A stretch of DNA of 64,000 bases from positions 1 to 64,000 of the forward strand of contig NZ_JMIW01000010.1 in assembly GCF_000715015.1 (NCBI RefSeq). The letters run 5' to 3'. The translations under genes and the position numbers were made by a program. The first letter of the stretch is position 1. Every line of letters begins with the position of its first letter. Origin of the DNA: Erythrobacter longus. Lineage in GTDB: Bacteria > Pseudomonadota > Alphaproteobacteria > Sphingomonadales > Sphingomonadaceae. The notes under the pieces were generated by a model. That model saw nothing but the letters and a program-made list of their open reading frames with translations. It was not told the origin of the DNA and did no database searches. This document shows positions 1 through 9,423 of the stretch, piece by piece.

Positions 1-20
1 GCTCCTCAAAAAGCAGTCTT

Positions 21-103
21 GAATCAGAACCAAGCCCGTTTGGGAATCCCTTTTGTCAACACGGCCTAAATTAACCTTTTCCGTTCAGAACTTGTGTGGT
101 TAA
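21..103 (+). promoter_or_regulatory. Candidate ctrA control region with GANTC and CtrA half-sites
   Basis: The 182 bases before ctrA hold no gene that I can see. They contain two GANTC sites (GAATC at 21-25 and 44-48), the recognition sequence of the CcrM methyltransferase. They also contain an inverted pair of CtrA-type half-sites, TTAACC at 71-76 and GGTTAA at 98-103. In Caulobacter, ctrA is controlled by GANTC methylation and by CtrA itself, so the arrangement is suggestive. Each element alone is short enough to occur by chance. The window starts here, so more of the promoter may lie upstream. Confidence 0.4.
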
Positions 104-182
104 TAGAGGGCAACATCTCTTAGCGAGACGTTACCGTGCACATCTCCCTCCACTAAGATGGGGCGCAATTAGGGGACCAGAA

Positions 183-878
183 ATGCGAGTGCTGTTGATT
201 GAAGACGAGCCGACAACGGCAAAAGCCATTGAGCTTATGCTGACGACTGAAGGTTTTAACGTCTACTCAACCGATTTGGGCGAAGAAGGCCTCGATCTGG
301 GCAAGCTGTATGATTACGACATCATCCTGCTCGACCTGAACCTGCCAGATATGCATGGCTATGACGTGCTTAAGAAACTGCGTGTTGCCAAGGTGCAAAC
401 GCCGGTTTTGATCCTCTCAGGCATTGCCGAGATGGACAGCAAAATTCGAAGCTTCGGCTTTGGCGCAGACGATTATGTGACCAAGCCTTTCCACCGCGAA
501 GAGCTGGTGGCGCGTATTCACGCTGTTGTGCGCCGTTCGAAAGGCCACAGCCAATCAATCATCCGCACCGGCAAGCTTGCGGTTAACCTCGACGCGAAGA
601 CCGTCGAAGTCGACAGCGCCCGTGTGCACCTTACCGGTAAAGAATATGCGATGCTTGAGTTGCTCTCGCTTCGCAAGGGTACGACCCTTACCAAGGAAAT
701 GTTCCTCAACCACCTTTACGGCGGGATGGACGAACCAGAACTTAAGATCATCGACGTCTTCATTTGTAAGCTGCGCAAAAAGCTCAGCCATGCATGCGGC
801 GGTGAAAACTATATCGAGACGGTTTGGGGCCGTGGCTACGTGCTGCGAGATCCGAACGAAGAGGCAGAGGCTGCATAA
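183..878 (+). CDS. ctrA: Cell-cycle response regulator CtrA
   Basis: CtrA is the master transcription factor of the alphaproteobacterial cell cycle. It controls division, motility and replication genes. The 231-residue product has an N-terminal receiver domain with acidic pocket residues E7-D8 and phospho-acceptor D51 (DLNLPD), then a C-terminal OmpR/PhoB winged-helix DNA-binding domain ending in [11 protein letters not shown]. The protein ends in Ala-Ala, as in Caulobacter CtrA, where the terminal alanines are recognised by ClpXP. I chose the ATG preceded by AGGGGACCAGAA; an upstream in-frame extension lacks homology. A strong terminator follows. divK, which acts in the same pathway, lies about 20 kb away in this window. 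Identification is firm; degradation control is inferred. Confidence 0.96.
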   Translation: MRVLLIEDEPTTAKAIELMLTTEGFNVYSTDLGEEGLDLGKLYDYDIILLDLNLPDMHGYDVLKKLRVAKVQTPVLILSGIAEMDSKIRSFGFGADDYVTKPFHREELVARIHAVVRRSKGHSQSIIRTGKLAVNLDAKTVEVDSARVHLTGKEYAMLELLSLRKGTTLTKEMFLNHLYGGMDEPELKIIDVFICKLRKKLSHACGGENYIETVWGRGYVLRDPNEEAEAA

Positions 879-905
879 GCTTCTTCCACACGAACTTCAG
901 CGCGA

Positions 906-944
906 AACGCCCGGCATCCTCCCAGAGCTTGCCGGGCGTTTTGC
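906..944 (+). terminator. Rho-independent terminator after ctrA
   Basis: An 11-base perfect inverted repeat (AACGCCCGGCA / TGCCGGGCGTT) with a 13-base loop is followed by TTTTGCG. It lies between the convergent ends of ctrA and the mechanosensitive channel gene and may serve both. Confidence 0.8.
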
Positions 945-966
945 GTTCCTACTCGTTACCCGTGCC

Positions 967-2181
967 TTACGATCCGTGGTCCACAAGCTTCACGTAATCA
1001 CTGCCTGAGGGCTCCTGGAACAGGCTGAGTTTGAACTCAGGGACAATCGCGATCAGGTGATCGAATATGTCTGACTGGATACCCTCATAGGTGTTCCAAT
1101 CAGTCGTATCGGTGAAGCAATAAATCTCAATCGGCAGGCCCTGCGGTCCGGGGGGAAGCTGCCGGACTAGCAGAGTGAAGTTCTCGCTGATCCGGGGATG
1201 CCAATTGATATAGGCCGCGATGTAAGCACGCAGCGTGCCGATATTGGTGAGCCGGCGCGCATTGACGGGCGCATCGTCCTTGCCAAGCTCGTTCGCATTC
1301 CACTTCGCCAGCTCATCGCGCGCATTGGCGAGATAACCTTTGAGGAGGTTGAACTTCTTCAGGTCCGTCACCTCTTCATCAGAAAGAAAACGCACCGAGT
1401 TTTGATCAATTACCAAACTGCGCTTGATCCGCCTGCCGCCGCTCTCGCTCATACCGCGCCAGTTGCGGAAACTGTCGGACACGAGGCGGTGCGTGGGAAT
1501 CGTCGTGATGGTCTTGTCGAAGTTTTGCACCTTCACCGTGTGGAGCGAGATGTCGATCACATCGCCGTCCGCATTCATCCCCGGCATCTCGATCCAATCA
1601 CCCACACGCAGCATATCGTTCGTTGTGAGCTGAACCGAGGCAACGAGGCTGAGAATGGTGTCTTTAAAGACCAACAGCAGCACCGCTGTGATCGCGCCGA
1701 GGCCGCTCAATAGGAGCAGGGGCGATTCGTCGATAAGGATCGAGACAAGGATGATCGCCGCGCCGCACAGGACGAGGATCTTGACCACCTGAACAAAGCC
1801 CTTGATCGGGCGGTTCTTCGACTGGGGACGGCGCTCGTAGACCTCGTTCATATAGGCCAGCGCCTTTACGATCCCCATCGCGATCGAAAGGACGATGATC
1901 GCCTGCGTAACATTGGCGATAAGGTTCATCGCGAAATCAGGAAGGCCCGGTACAAGGGCAATGCCGTTCGATATCACTAGCAGGGGCGCCACGGTCGCAA
2001 ACCAGGTGGCGGAGGAATCAATCGTCTTGCTCTTCTTATCGAGATAAGGCGCGACCAGCCGCAAGATCACGTCTTTCAGTATGAAGTTGACCGCAAGTGC
2101 AGCAAGCAGAAGCCCCCCCACACCAATTAGGGTCTGCGCCCAAAGGGGCTGTCCTTCGATAATCGCCAAGAGCTGTTCCAT
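967..2181 (-). CDS. MscS-family mechanosensitive channel, YbdG-like
   Basis: A 404-residue inner-membrane protein of the small-conductance mechanosensitive channel family, which releases solutes on osmotic downshock. Four to five hydrophobic segments fill the first 170 residues. The pore-lining helix and the MscS beta domain follow (roughly residues 150-240, with VGDWIEMPGMNADGDV). The C-terminal cytoplasmic region of about 160 residues with RLTNIGTLRAYIAAY and QGLPIEIYCFT resembles YbdG (MscM) rather than E. coli MscS, and the length matches YbdG at just over 400. The first ATG is taken; a TTG two codons earlier is possible. It ends convergently with ctrA. The conductance class is an inference. 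Confidence 0.88.
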   Translation of the reverse strand: MEQLLAIIEGQPLWAQTLIGVGGLLLAALAVNFILKDVILRLVAPYLDKKSKTIDSSATWFATVAPLLVISNGIALVPGLPDFAMNLIANVTQAIIVLSIAMGIVKALAYMNEVYERRPQSKNRPIKGFVQVVKILVLCGAAIILVSILIDESPLLLLSGLGAITAVLLLVFKDTILSLVASVQLTTNDMLRVGDWIEMPGMNADGDVIDISLHTVKVQNFDKTITTIPTHRLVSDSFRNWRGMSESGGRRIKRSLVIDQNSVRFLSDEEVTDLKKFNLLKGYLANARDELAKWNANELGKDDAPVNARRLTNIGTLRAYIAAYINWHPRISENFTLLVRQLPPGPQGLPIEIYCFTDTTDWNTYEGIQSDIFDHLIAIVPEFKLSLFQEPSGSDYVKLVDHGS

Positions 2182-2323
2182 TACCAACGCGATATAGGAA
2201 GAAGACCTTTGGCCTCAACCCAAGGCTGCCCGATAGTTAGGGGCGGACGCGGGGAATGTAGGAACTGGGGATTGACGCACTGGGGGTAGACAAGCGGGCG
2301 CCTGTCCGACTAGCGGACCCAGC

Positions 2324-3028
2324 ATGAGCGCATACAAAGAAGGCGATCCCACCACACTCAGCCGGCTGTACGGTCGCAGCATCGGCAAACCCTTGCGTGG
2401 GCGACAGCAGGAGCTGGTCGATAATCTGCTGCCGCAGATCGCGGTGCCAGCAGACGGTCCTGTGACAGCAGAAGGCCTGTTTGGCGAGGACTGCCCCTTG
2501 CATTTTGAGATCGGTTTTGGCGGCGGGGAGCATCTGGCATACCGCGCAGACCTTTTGCCCAACCACGGCTTTATCGGGGCCGAACCCTATCTAAACGGCG
2601 TCGCACAAGCGCTTTCCCATGTCGAAGAGCAGAAGCTCTCTAACGTGCGGCTTCACCATGGGGACGCATTGGAAGTGCTCTCACGCGTACCCGACGCATC
2701 GCTTTTGATGGTGTATCTGCTACACCCGGACCCATGGCCCAAGAACAAGCATGCCAAACGCCGCATGATGAACGATGGCCCGGTCAAGATGATCGCAGAC
2801 AAGCTTAAACCGGGCGGCGAATTTCGTTTTGGCACCGATCACCCTATTTATGTGCGCCACGCTCTGATGGTGATGCAGCGTTTCTCCGATGAATTTGAAT
2901 GGGTCGCAAAAGGTCCGGCAGACTGGCAAAACCGCCCGTCGGGCTGGTGCGAAACCCGCTATGAGACAAAAGCACGCAATGTGTTTGGGCACGAGGTTTG
3001 GTACTTCCGCTTTCGGCGGCGGCGCTAG
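2324..3028 (+). CDS. trmB: tRNA (guanine-N7-)-methyltransferase
   Basis: TrmB methylates N7 of G46 in the variable loop of several tRNAs using S-adenosylmethionine. The 234-residue product shows the SAM-binding strand and loop (LHFEIGFGGGEHL), the motif FIGAEPYLNGV, and the family signature HPDPWPKNKHAKRR at about residues 132-145. The C-terminal part has FGTDHP and the conserved TRYETKA. Length is typical. It lies between the divergent mechanosensitive channel gene and the DUF917 gene 59 bases downstream on the same strand, so the two could share a transcript. Confidence 0.95.
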   Translation: MSAYKEGDPTTLSRLYGRSIGKPLRGRQQELVDNLLPQIAVPADGPVTAEGLFGEDCPLHFEIGFGGGEHLAYRADLLPNHGFIGAEPYLNGVAQALSHVEEQKLSNVRLHHGDALEVLSRVPDASLLMVYLLHPDPWPKNKHAKRRMMNDGPVKMIADKLKPGGEFRFGTDHPIYVRHALMVMQRFSDEFEWVAKGPADWQNRPSGWCETRYETKARNVFGHEVWYFRFRRRR

Positions 3029-3087
3029 ATTTGCAATCCTTCCTCAAAATCGCCACCTTGCCCTGCACAAAATAAAGGGCAAATCGC

Positions 3088-4311
3088 ATGGCATCACGCA
3101 GGCAATTTCTGAGCGGGCTGGTAGTGGCAGCAGGAACGCTGGCGGCTTGCAGTGAGATTGATCCGGGCAAAGGGGCTGATCGCGAAGCGACAAAAGGCGC
3201 GCTAAACCTTGATGCAGTAGCTTTGGAGGATGCTCTTGTAGGATCCTCCTATCTTGGCACCGGCGGAGGCGGCAGTCTTGCCGAAGCACGCGAACTTATA
3301 GCCAAGGATTTGGAGGCCGGGCTCACCTTCTCAATGATCCCGGTAACAGCGCTCGCCGATACCGACCGGGTCGCATGCCCTTATGGCTTGGCCAGCCTTG
3401 CGCAGACGAGCGACGAAATGCAGGCACGCCTCGATGCGGCGAAGAACCGGGTGGAAGTTCCAGTTCAAGCAGCTTTTGAAGCGCTCGAACGCCACATTGG
3501 CCAAAAGTTTGCAGGCGTTATCATGGGCGAAATCGGCCCGCTTAGCCTTGCGGAAGGGTTGGCAACTGCGGCGCGCCTTGGCGTCCCTGCGCTTGATGCG
3601 GATACTGTTGGACGCGCGGTACCTGAAATCAACCAACACTCTGTAAAGGTTGCTGGAATTCCGCTCACTCCAATTGGCGCTGCGACACCGTTTGGTGATG
3701 AAATGATCGTTGAAACACTTGGCGACCCGACGCGTGCTGAGGATATTTTGCGGTCTATCGCAGTGGTCAGCCGTGAGTGCGGCGTAACCGACAGCCCTAT
3801 CACCGGTGAACAAGCCAAAGCGCAAGGAACGCTGGTCACACAAAGCCTATCGCTTTCAATCAGCATTGGCAAAGCCGTCCGCGAGGCAAAGGAAGGCGGC
3901 ACCGATCCGATAGAGGCCGCTCGCAAAGCAGGTGATGGCTATCTGCTTTTCAAAGGGACTGTTGCAGGTTTTGATTGGCGCGATGAAGACGGGTTTCTCG
4001 TTGGCGAAGTGCGACTGGACGGGACAGGTGAATTTGCGGGGCAAAGCTTTACGACTGACATTAAGAACGAACACCTCATCGCGCGCAAAAACGGCGCGGT
4101 GGTTGCCACCTGCCCCGATCTCATCTCCATCATCGACATCGCCAGCGCGGACGGCATCGTCAATCCGGGCTATGAAATGGGCCAGGAGGTTGCAGTGCTC
4201 GGCTTTCGCTGCGACCCGCTCTGGCGCAGCCAGGCGGGTCTTGCGGTCTTTTCACCACAATACTTTGGGTATGAGTTGGACTATGTCCCGATAGAGGAAC
4301 GTCTCGCCTAG
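3088..4311 (+). CDS. DUF917-family protein with Tat-lipoprotein signal
   Basis: A 407-residue protein of the DUF917 family, which includes S-methylthiohydantoin desulfurase-like and hydantoinase-operon proteins. Recognition rests on SSYLGTGGGGSLAEA near the start of the mature part, on the GEIGPLSLAEGLATAARLGVPALDADT stretch (given here as family context), and on C-terminal PDLISIIDIASADGI. The N-terminus is unusual. It carries twin arginines (SRRQFL), a hydrophobic stretch and a lipobox LAAC at about residues 18-21, so the protein looks like a Tat-exported lipoprotein. Family members I know of are cytoplasmic and encoded near hydantoinases; none is nearby here. The catalytic role is unknown to me. 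It ends 12 bases from the convergent maeB. Confidence 0.75.
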   Translation: MASRRQFLSGLVVAAGTLAACSEIDPGKGADREATKGALNLDAVALEDALVGSSYLGTGGGGSLAEARELIAKDLEAGLTFSMIPVTALADTDRVACPYGLASLAQTSDEMQARLDAAKNRVEVPVQAAFEALERHIGQKFAGVIMGEIGPLSLAEGLATAARLGVPALDADTVGRAVPEINQHSVKVAGIPLTPIGAATPFGDEMIVETLGDPTRAEDILRSIAVVSRECGVTDSPITGEQAKAQGTLVTQSLSLSISIGKAVREAKEGGTDPIEAARKAGDGYLLFKGTVAGFDWRDEDGFLVGEVRLDGTGEFAGQSFTTDIKNEHLIARKNGAVVATCPDLISIIDIASADGIVNPGYEMGQEVAVLGFRCDPLWRSQAGLAVFSPQYFGYELDYVPIEERLA

Positions 4312-4323
4312 GGCAGCCCTACC

Positions 4324-6597
4324 CTATCCTACGACCCCCGCGCTCGCGAGGACTGCCAGTGTCAGCACATCGGGCGCCGCCGCAGTCATTGGAGCGATCT
4401 GGACCGGCTTGTCCATGCCCAGCAGCATCGGCCCAACGGTTGTATTCGACCCCAACTCACGCAAGAGCTTGGCCGACAGGTTGGCGGACTGAAGCCCCGG
4501 CATAATGAGAACATTGGCTGGGCCTGACAGGCGGCTAAACGGATAAAGCTTCATCACTGCAGGGTTGAGAGCGGCATCTGGGGCCATCTCGCCCTCATAC
4601 TCGAAATCGCAGCCTTCCTGATCAAGGATCGCCACAGCCTTGCGAATATCGGCGAGCCATTGGCCCGACGGATTGCCAAAGGTCGAGTAGGACAGGAACG
4701 CGACGCGCGGTTCATGCCCCATGCGGCGCGCCACAGCGGCGGTTTCGCGGGCGATATAGGCAAGCTCGCTTGCACTTGGCCGCTCGTTGATGGTTGTGTC
4801 GGCAAGGAAGGTCGTGTGGTTCTTCCCGATCATCATATGGATGCCGAAAGGTAGCGCGCCCGCCTTCTTGTCGAGCACCAAATTCACCTCGCGCATAGTC
4901 TGCGCATAAGTGCGGGTGAGCCCTGAAATCACGCCATCTGCATGGCCAAGCGCCACCAATAGAGCGGCGAACACGTTCCGTTCCTGGTTCACCATCCGGC
5001 GAACATCACGCTCGGTATATCCGCGCCGTTGGAGGCGGTTGTAGAGATAATCGACCATAGCAGGCACGTGGCTGCTATCGGCAGAGTTCTGGATCTCAAA
5101 ACTGCCCGGATCAGACACGGAAAGCTGGTGAAGCTTGTCCATGACCGCTTTGGTGCGGCCCACGAGGATCGGCGTGCCATATCCAAAGTCGCGGAACTGG
5201 ATCGCGGCGCGCAGCACCACTTCTTCTTCGGCTTCGGCAAAGACCATCCGCTTTGGATTGGCTTTTGCCTCGTTATAGACTCCGGTGAGAACCGAAGTCG
5301 TCGGATTGAGGCGTGATTTGAGCGCGTGCTTATACTCGTCAAAATCCTCAATTCGGAACTGGGCAACCCCTGAATCCATCGCAGCTTTAGCGACCGCGGA
5401 AGACACCACTTCGATCAGGCGCGGATCGAACGGCGCTGGGATTATGTAGTCGGTCCCAAACTTCTGGTTCTTGCCGTAAGCGCTCGCCACTTCTTCAGGC
5501 ACTTGCTCGCGCGCCAATTCAGCAATCGCGGTGGCCGCAGCAACTTTCATCTCTTCGTTGATCGTGGTCGCTTGTACATCGAGCGCGCCGCGGAAGATGA
5601 AAGGGAAACCAAGCACATTGTTGACCTGGTTAGGAAAGTCGCTTCGGCCCGTCGCGATAATCGCATCGGGACGCACGGCCTTCGCCTCATCGGGCATGAT
5701 TTCAGGCGTCGGGTTTGCCATCGCAAAGATGATCGGCTTGTCCGCCATATCGGCGACCCATTCCGGCTTCAAAGCGCCAGCGGCAGAGAGCCCCAAGAAG
5801 ATGTCAGCGCCCTTGAGTGCCTCTTCAAGGGTCGTTGCATCGGTGGCGACCGCATGCGCGCTCTTCCACTGGTCGACATTGTCACGCCCGGGGGTAATCG
5901 GCCCCTTGCGGTCGCACATGATTACGTTTTCATGTCGCACGCCCATCGCTTTGATCAAAGCGGTACAGGCAATCGCTGCTGCGCCTGCGCCATTCACAAC
6001 GACTTTAACGTCCTCGATCCTGCGGTCTGTCAGATAACATGCGTTGAGCAGCCCCGCAGCGGTAATAATCGCTGTGCCGTGCTGGTCATCGTGCATCACG
6101 GGGATATTCATCCGCTCACGCAGCGCTGCTTCAATGATGAAGCATTCGGGCGCCTTGATGTCCTCAAGGTTGATCCCGCCAAATGTCGGCTCCATCAGCG
6201 CAACGGCATTGATAAAGGCTTCGGGGTCTTCGGTGTCGAGCTCGATATCGATAGAATCTACGTCGGCAAAGCGTTTGAACAAGACCGCCTTGCCTTCCAT
6301 CACCGGCTTGGAGGCAAGCGCGCCCAGATTGCCCAGGCCCAAGATGGCTGATCCGTTCGAGATAACCGCGACCAAATTCGCCTTTGCCGTATAACGGGCT
6401 GCTAGGGACGGATCAGCGGCAATCGCCTCCACCGGAACAGCAACCCCTGGCGAATAAGCAAGTGACAAGTCGCGCTGCGAAGTCATAGGCTTGGTTGCGA
6501 CGATCTCCAGCTTACCTGGGCGAATAGTCTCGTGGTAAAAAAGCGCTTCGCGGCTGGTAAATCCGCCTTTTGGCCCGGAATCGTTCGTGTCTGCCAT
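4324..6597 (-). CDS. maeB: NADP-dependent malic enzyme, MaeB type
   Basis: This enzyme oxidatively decarboxylates malate to pyruvate with NADP, feeding anaplerosis and NADPH supply. The 757-residue product has the two-part MaeB layout. Residues 1 to about 430 form the malic enzyme core, with LAYSPGVAVPV, the metal and catalytic region HDDQHGTA, and the Rossmann motif VVNGAGAAAIA. The remaining ~330 residues form a phosphotransacetylase-like domain (MMIGKNHTTFLADTTIN), which in relatives is regulatory rather than an active acetyltransferase. I chose the ATG giving MADTNDSG; the open frame extends five codons further. It is divergent from mutS with about 145 bases between, and convergent with the DUF917 gene. 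Confidence 0.95.
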   Translation of the reverse strand: MADTNDSGPKGGFTSREALFYHETIRPGKLEIVATKPMTSQRDLSLAYSPGVAVPVEAIAADPSLAARYTAKANLVAVISNGSAILGLGNLGALASKPVMEGKAVLFKRFADVDSIDIELDTEDPEAFINAVALMEPTFGGINLEDIKAPECFIIEAALRERMNIPVMHDDQHGTAIITAAGLLNACYLTDRRIEDVKVVVNGAGAAAIACTALIKAMGVRHENVIMCDRKGPITPGRDNVDQWKSAHAVATDATTLEEALKGADIFLGLSAAGALKPEWVADMADKPIIFAMANPTPEIMPDEAKAVRPDAIIATGRSDFPNQVNNVLGFPFIFRGALDVQATTINEEMKVAAATAIAELAREQVPEEVASAYGKNQKFGTDYIIPAPFDPRLIEVVSSAVAKAAMDSGVAQFRIEDFDEYKHALKSRLNPTTSVLTGVYNEAKANPKRMVFAEAEEEVVLRAAIQFRDFGYGTPILVGRTKAVMDKLHQLSVSDPGSFEIQNSADSSHVPAMVDYLYNRLQRRGYTERDVRRMVNQERNVFAALLVALGHADGVISGLTRTYAQTMREVNLVLDKKAGALPFGIHMMIGKNHTTFLADTTINERPSASELAYIARETAAVARRMGHEPRVAFLSYSTFGNPSGQWLADIRKAVAILDQEGCDFEYEGEMAPDAALNPAVMKLYPFSRLSGPANVLIMPGLQSANLSAKLLRELGSNTTVGPMLLGMDKPVQIAPMTAAAPDVLTLAVLASAGVVG

Positions 6598-6743
6598 CGA
6601 CAGCCCCCTCAATTGATCTCAAAATGCACCGTTGCAAAGGGCCTTAGCCCGCCCGTGCGCCAGATGAAAGTGGGGGATTGCACATTGGATAAGTGAGCTG
6701 CACCCCCTTCCCGAATCGCAAAGCCACTGGCACCGCAAACCCG

Positions 6744-9365
6744 ATGGCCGCTTCTAACAAGCCCACTCCCATGATGGAGCAGTATCTTGCGCTCAAGCGC
6801 GAGGCGGAGGGCTCGCTCCTGTTTTACCGGATGGGCGACTTTTTCGAGCTGTTTTTTGATGATGCCAAAGTGGCATCGGACATCCTCGACATCGCGCTCA
6901 CTGCACGCGGAGAACATGGCGGAGAGCCAGTGGCTATGTGCGGCGTTCCGGTTCACGCCGCAGAAGGCTATTTGGCGCGGCTAATAAAGGCGGGACAGCG
7001 CGTCGCAATTGCCGAGCAAACAGAGACGCCTGACGAAGCCAAGGCCCGCGCGAAACGCGAGGGCCGGCCCGCATCTAAAGCATTGGTGGCGCGCGATATT
7101 GTCCGCTTTGTCACCGCAGGCACTTTAACTGAAGAAGCTTTGCTCGAACCGCGGCGCGCCAATCTGCTGGTCGCTTTGGCAGAGGTGCGCGGGACAATCG
7201 GGCTTGCCGCGTGCGATATTTCGACAGGCGCAATGGTCCTTGAAGAATGCGCACCGGAGCTTTTGCTCGCATCGCTTGCACGCCTTGGCGCGAGCGAAGT
7301 CGTGGTGCCCGAGGACTGGCAATATGGCCCTGATGACGTCGTGGGACACAATCGCAGCGCCTTTTCCAGCAATGAGGGCGAACAAAGGCTCAAATCCCTC
7401 CACGGCGTCTCTACGCTTGATGGTTTTGGCGAGTTTTCAAAAGCTATGTTGGCGGCGGCAGGCGGCCTTGTCGCATACCTTGATCACGTGGGACGCGGCG
7501 AACTGCCGTTCTTGTTGCCGCCGACCGCACGCGAACAATCGCTGACCATGGCAATGGATGAGGCCACCCGCACAAGCCTTGAGATCCTAGAAGCGGCAAG
7601 TGGCGGGCGTGCAGGCAGCCTCGTGGCCACCCTCGACCGGTGTTCGACGGGAGCTGGATCACGGCTTTTATCAGAAGACATCTCCGCACCGCTCCTCAAT
7701 CAATCGGCAATCGAAAACCGCCTTGCGCTGGTGCAATTCTGGTTGGAGCGTCCAATTGAGCGAGCCAACCTTCGCGACTGTTTGAAAGCGCTGCCAGATT
7801 TTGGCCGGGCGCTTGGGCGCATTGTTGCAGGGCGCGGCAGTCCGCGCGATTTGGGGCAAGTGCGCGATGGTCTGGGCGAGGCATGGCGAATTTACGAGTG
7901 GCTTTCTGGAGAACCTGATCGTCCTGCACTGCTAGACTTGCTTTTACCCAAGCTGACCGGTCACGGCGCGCTTATCGATCGGCTTTCGCGCGCACTGGTC
8001 GCATCGCCGCCGACCGAGCGAAGCAATGGCGGCTTTATCGCCGAAGGGTATGATGCAAGCCTTGATGAGCTGCGCGAAATGTCTGGCAGCGCAAGGCGTG
8101 CGATTGCTGCGATGGAAGCGCGCTACCGCCAAGAGACCGGGATCAGCTCGCTCAAGATCAAGCACAACGGCGTGCTTGGGTATTTCATCGAAGTGCCCAA
8201 CCGTCACGCAGACGCTTTGATGGCGCCCGACAGCGGTTTTACCCACCGTCAAACGATGAAAGGTGCGGTGCGGTTCAACTCGCTTACCTTGCACGAGGAA
8301 GCGTCGCGCGTCTCAGAGGCAGGCGGCCGGGCGCTTGCAGCAGAAGAGGCCCATTTTGAGGAGCTGACCGCCCTTGTCAGCGCTGCACGCGAAGCGATTG
8401 CCGCCACCGCTGCAGCGCTTGCCCGGATTGATGTTGCCTCTGGCAATGCAGAGCGTGCGAGCGAGGGCGATTGGTGCAAGCCAACCATATCGGATGGCGG
8501 CAAACTCTCCATTTCAGGGGGGCGCCACCCGGTGGTGGAGGCCGCGCTTTCCAAAAGTGGTGAGCGGTTTGTGGCCAATGATTGCAAACTGCATGACAAT
8601 GACCGGCTGTGGCTCATCGGTGGTCCTAATATGGGCGGTAAATCGACCTTCCTTCGCCAAAATGCGCTGATCGCATTGATGGCGCAAGCAGGCTCCTATG
8701 TCCCTGCAAGCGAGGCGCATATCGGCCTTGTCGACCGCCTGTTCAGCCGGGTGGGAGCCTCCGATAACCTCGCCAAAGGCAGATCGACCTTTATGGTCGA
8801 AATGGTGGAGACGGCCGCGATTCTATCTCAGGCCACACCTAAGAGTTTCGTCATTCTGGATGAAGTAGGCCGCGGCACATCGACTTATGACGGGCTTGCG
8901 CTGGCATGGGCTGTGGTCGAGGCTGTTCACTCCAAAATCGAGTGCCGGTGCCTCTTTGCCACCCACTATCACGAGCTTTCGCGTCTTGCGGAAAGCTGCG
9001 AGCGTTTATCCCTCCACCACGTACGAGCTCGTGAGTGGAAGGGTGACCTTGTGCTGCTGCATGAGCTTGCCGAAGGGCCAGCGGACCGCTCTTACGGCCT
9101 TGCGGTTGCGAAACTTGCAGGGGTTCCTGGAACGGTCATCAAGCGTGCTGGACAGGTGCTCGAAAAACTGGAAGCAGCGCGCAATGAAACGGGCGGGCTT
9201 GCGGCAGGGCTCGGCGAATTGCCGCTATTTGCTGCTGCCGAAGTTGTTGTGACCGAGACAAGCGAAGAGGTATTGGCCAGAAAGCTGCGCAGTGCCGATC
9301 TTGATGCACTTTCGCCGCGTGATGCCTTGGACCTGCTTTATGAGCTTAAAAGCTCACTCGATTAA
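6744..9365 (+). CDS. mutS: DNA mismatch repair protein MutS
   Basis: MutS binds mismatches and small loops and recruits MutL. The 873-residue protein has the mismatch-binding domain I near the start (phenylalanine and glutamate in MGDFFELFFDDA, the Phe-X-Glu motif). Core and clamp domains follow, then the C-terminal ABC-type ATPase with Walker A GGPNMGGKST at about residue 630, the D-loop region ILDEVGRGTSTYDG (Walker B and signature) and the switch histidine in FATHYHEL. Length is typical for bacterial MutS. The ATG at MAASNKP is preferred to an upstream in-frame start whose extension (CTPFPNRKATG) is not family-like. No mutL is in view. Confidence 0.97.
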   Translation: MAASNKPTPMMEQYLALKREAEGSLLFYRMGDFFELFFDDAKVASDILDIALTARGEHGGEPVAMCGVPVHAAEGYLARLIKAGQRVAIAEQTETPDEAKARAKREGRPASKALVARDIVRFVTAGTLTEEALLEPRRANLLVALAEVRGTIGLAACDISTGAMVLEECAPELLLASLARLGASEVVVPEDWQYGPDDVVGHNRSAFSSNEGEQRLKSLHGVSTLDGFGEFSKAMLAAAGGLVAYLDHVGRGELPFLLPPTAREQSLTMAMDEATRTSLEILEAASGGRAGSLVATLDRCSTGAGSRLLSEDISAPLLNQSAIENRLALVQFWLERPIERANLRDCLKALPDFGRALGRIVAGRGSPRDLGQVRDGLGEAWRIYEWLSGEPDRPALLDLLLPKLTGHGALIDRLSRALVASPPTERSNGGFIAEGYDASLDELREMSGSARRAIAAMEARYRQETGISSLKIKHNGVLGYFIEVPNRHADALMAPDSGFTHRQTMKGAVRFNSLTLHEEASRVSEAGGRALAAEEAHFEELTALVSAAREAIAATAAALARIDVASGNAERASEGDWCKPTISDGGKLSISGGRHPVVEAALSKSGERFVANDCKLHDNDRLWLIGGPNMGGKSTFLRQNALIALMAQAGSYVPASEAHIGLVDRLFSRVGASDNLAKGRSTFMVEMVETAAILSQATPKSFVILDEVGRGTSTYDGLALAWAVVEAVHSKIECRCLFATHYHELSRLAESCERLSLHHVRAREWKGDLVLLHELAEGPADRSYGLAVAKLAGVPGTVIKRAGQVLEKLEAARNETGGLAAGLGELPLFAAAEVVVTETSEEVLARKLRSADLDALSPRDALDLLYELKSSLD

Positions 9366-9423
9366 TTTTCCTTCACTTGCGATGCCAACCAATCCTTAAC
9401 TCTATCCGGGTAAGGGTGCAGCC

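Noticed and set aside
5503..6351. Long open frame on the plus strand opposite maeB
   Set aside because: It mirrors the malic enzyme coding frame and its translation shows no family features. The minus-strand gene is certain.
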